From: Candidatus Binatota bacterium
GTDB taxonomy: Bacteria; Desulfobacterota; Binatia; Bin18
Length of the DNA stretch: 6,742 nucleotides
NCBI GenBank assembly: GCA_011523315.1
Contig: WTHE01000697.1
Location: 1 to 6,742, forward strand
Direction: 5' to 3'
Shown here: positions 4,832-6,742 of the stretch, piece after piece
Position numbering within the stretch: the stretch's first letter is position 1
How the letters are laid out: each line of letters begins with the position of its first letter
Program-made: the position numbers and the translations under genes
Notes under the pieces: generated by a model
Database searches by the model: none
What the model saw: the letters and a program-made list of their open reading frames with translations, nothing else
Told to the model about the DNA's origin: nothing

Positions 4832-6742
4832 TCAGGCGCGTTGTTGCTCTTCGGGGCGCGGTTTGGGTTCGAGGCGGCGCAGCACCTGCTCAAGCTCGTA
4901 AATCTCGAGGGCGTCTCCGGGCTGAATGTCTTTACAGCTCTCGAGCCCGACCCCGCACTCGGTTCCGGCCGCGACCTCTCGGACGTCGTCCTTGAAGCGC
5001 TTCAGGGTAGCGACTTTTCCTTCGTAGATGACTTTGTTATCGCGCCGGAGTCGGGCCTGGGCGCCACGCTGGACGCGGCCCTCATTGATATAGCAGCCGG
5101 CGATCATGCCCAGGCGAGAGATTGAGAAGACCTGGCGAACCTCAGCCTGGCCCAGCAGTTTTTCCTCATAGACCGGCTCAAGCAAGCCTTCGAGGGCGGC
5201 GCGGATGTCTTCAATCAGCTCGTAGATGACATTGTACAGCCGGATCTCGATGCCTTCCCGTTCGGCCATCTGGGCGGCTTTGCTCTCGGCGCGGACGTTG
5301 AAACCGATGATGACACCCCTGGAGGCGGTTGCCAGCAGAACGTCTGACTCGGTAATGCCGCCGGGCGAAGCGTGCAGGATGGAGACCTTGACTTCGTCGG
5401 TAGACAAACGGTTGAGGGCGTCGCTGACGGCTTCGATCGAGCCTTGCACGTCTCCCTTGATGATGACCCGGATATCTTTCACCGCGCCGGCCTGGACCTG
5501 CTGGTGAAAGTCTTCGAGTGAGGTGCGAGTCGTATTTTTGGCCAACTCGGTCTCGCGGCGTTTGGAACGCCGATGTTCGGTGACCTGGCGTGCTTTGGCC
5601 TCATCGTTGAGCACGACAAAAGAGTCGCCGGCTTCCGGTACCCCGGTCAGTCCCAGAATCTCGACCGGCATGGACGACGACGCTTTTTCGACCTTATGGC
5701 CCCAGCTGTCGAGCATGGCGCGAACCCGCCCGGACTGGATGCCGCACACAAACGGGTCGCCGATTTTGAGTTCGCCCTCCTGGACGAGTACGGTGGCGAC
5801 CGGGCCACGGCCGCGGTCGAGTTTGGCCTCGACGATGATGCCCCGGGCAAGTTTGTCGGGGTGAGAACGCAGCTCCATAATGTCGGCTTGGAGCAGAATC
5901 AGCTCCAGCAGCTCAGGAATCCCCTCCCCGGTCAGGGCCGATACCGGCGCAATAATGGTATCGCCACCAAGATCCTCGGCCAGCAGTCCATGATTCATCA
6001 GTTCGCGTTTGACGCGGTCCGGGTCGGCGCCGGGTTTGTCGATTTTATTGACCGCTACAATGATCGGCACGTCCGCCGCTCTGGCATGGTTAATCGCCTC
6101 GACGGTCTGTGGCATCACGCCGTCGTCGGCGGCAACAATGAGGGTCACGATATCGGTGACCTCGGCCCCACGCGCCCGCATGGCGGTGAAGGCTTCGTGG
6201 CCCGGCGTGTCCAGAAAGGTCAGGCTGCGGCCGTCCACCTCGACACTGTAGGCACCGATATGCTGGGTAATGCCGCCGTGCTCGTGGGCGGTAACATTGG
6301 TCTGACGGATCGTATCGAGGAGAGACGTTTTGCCGTGATCGACATGGCCCATGATGGTGACGACCGGCGGGCGACCCGCGAGCTGGCCGTTGTCCTCAAC
6401 CGCCTCGTGGCTGTCTTCCAGGACCGAATCGACGTCAAAGGCAACGTTCTCAATTGTATATTCGAACTCACCGGCGACCAGGGCTGCGGTATCCATATCC
6501 AGGACTTGGTTGATGGTGGCCATCAGACCCAGGCCCATGAGCTTTTTAATGACCTCCCCGGCCTTGACGCCCATCTGTTTGGATAAGTCGCCGACCGTGA
6601 TGACCTCGGAAATGCGGATCACGCGCTTACTGGCTCTGGGAACGGTGATCTCGGTCTGGCGCTGCTCTTTGCCGGGCTGGACGCGGCGCTTTTTGGCCGG
6701 GCCACGGGCCAGGCGGACATCGTGTTCGGGAGTATCCTGGAA
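4832..6742 (-). CDS. infB: Translation initiation factor IF-2 (5' end beyond window)
   Basis: The frame is open from the right edge to a TGA at 4832, giving the last 636 residues of IF2, the GTPase that places initiator fMet-tRNA on the 30S subunit and promotes 50S joining. Positions are counted from the window edge. A basic stretch with KKRR (17-20) leads into the IF2 N-domain (about 42-95, with VGDLSKQMGVK). The GTPase domain has G1 GHVDHGKTS (132-140), G3 DTPGH (178-182), G4 NKID (232-235) and G5 SAL (268-270). The beta-barrel domain II follows (about 300-385), then domain III with GDVQGSIEA (430-438), then the C-terminal fMet-tRNA-binding domain (about 525-620, with ECGVGLESCKDIQPGD at 595-610). 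The missing part is the variable N-terminus. A GTG at 6622 is not the start, because the IF2-like KKRR region continues upstream in frame. The DUF503 gene follows after 24 bases. Confidence 0.98.
   Translation of the reverse strand, partial: FQDTPEHDVRLARGPAKKRRVQPGKEQRQTEITVPRASKRVIRISEVITVGDLSKQMGVKAGEVIKKLMGLGLMATINQVLDMDTAALVAGEFEYTIENVAFDVDSVLEDSHEAVEDNGQLAGRPPVVTIMGHVDHGKTSLLDTIRQTNVTAHEHGGITQHIGAYSVEVDGRSLTFLDTPGHEAFTAMRARGAEVTDIVTLIVAADDGVMPQTVEAINHARAADVPIIVAVNKIDKPGADPDRVKRELMNHGLLAEDLGGDTIIAPVSALTGEGIPELLELILLQADIMELRSHPDKLARGIIVEAKLDRGRGPVATVLVQEGELKIGDPFVCGIQSGRVRAMLDSWGHKVEKASSSMPVEILGLTGVPEAGDSFVVLNDEAKARQVTEHRRSKRRETELAKNTTRTSLEDFHQQVQAGAVKDIRVIIKGDVQGSIEAVSDALNRLSTDEVKVSILHASPGGITESDVLLATASRGVIIGFNVRAESKAAQMAEREGIEIRLYNVIYELIEDIRAALEGLLEPVYEEKLLGQAEVRQVFSISRLGMIAGCYINEGRVQRGAQARLRRDNKVIYEGKVATLKRFKDDVREVAAGTECGVGLESCKDIQPGDALEIYELEQVLRRLEPKPRPEEQQRA

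Noticed and set aside
4519..4893. A longer rbfA starting near 4893
   Set aside because: The added residues are the DUF503 gene and the infB end read in another frame; RbfA homology begins at the ATG at 4518.
5573..6586. A 337-residue plus-strand open frame antisense to infB
   Set aside because: It lies wholly opposite a highly conserved IF2 coding region. Its protein resembles no family I recognise, and long antisense frames are expected in GC-rich genes.
6620..6622. GTG at 6622 as the infB start
   Set aside because: The frame continues upstream to the window edge with typical IF2 basic sequence (KKRR), so the gene starts outside the window.
1..6742. A novel system or mobile insertion in this window
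   Set aside because: All seven coding genes are conserved housekeeping-operon members in a known order. There is no transposase, direct-repeat array, composition break or unexplained coding frame.

Overview
This window is one polycistronic, minus-strand segment of the conserved bacterial translation and RNA-metabolism operon (the nusA-infB cluster). In transcription order, from the right end to the left, it reads: infB (5' end beyond the window), a DUF503/YlxP-family small protein, rbfA, truB, rpsO, pnp, and the N-terminal part of an M16 zinc peptidase gene that runs off the left edge. No tRNA, rRNA, mobile element, CRISPR array or plus-strand gene is supported. No gene-free stretch exceeds about 110 bases.

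The sequence is GC-rich (roughly 60% by eye) and tightly packed. The order infB-DUF503-rbfA-truB-rpsO-pnp-M16 peptidase is found in Gram-positive bacteria and in deltaproteobacteria-like lineages. High GC, S15 and PNPase of ordinary length, and no ribF or DHH phosphoesterase (nrnA) gene between rbfA and rpsO fit a Gram-negative, Desulfobacterota-like or related uncultured lineage. That placement is a guess from gene order and composition, not a phylogenetic result.

Right part (4111-6742): infB, DUF503, rbfA and truB are separated by 24 bases, 1 base and a 13-base overlap respectively, so they are probably translationally coupled. DUF503 and truB use GTG starts. Middle (2788-3235): the two largest intergenic gaps flank rpsO. 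The truB-rpsO gap carries a plausible sigma70-type promoter just upstream of a strong Shine-Dalgarno. The rpsO-pnp gap carries a perfect 15-bp inverted repeat plus two mutually exclusive GC-rich hairpins, resembling in position the processed and autoregulated pnp leaders known from enterobacteria. Left part (1-2787): pnp is full length (700 aa), and its stop codon directly abuts the start codon of the M16 peptidase gene.

Functionally the genes cover translation initiation (IF2), 30S maturation and assembly (RbfA, S15), tRNA modification (TruB), RNA decay (PNPase), and a probable processing protease (M16). I found no sign of a previously undescribed system. The points worth a second look are the structured rpsO-pnp leader and the internal rpsO promoter.
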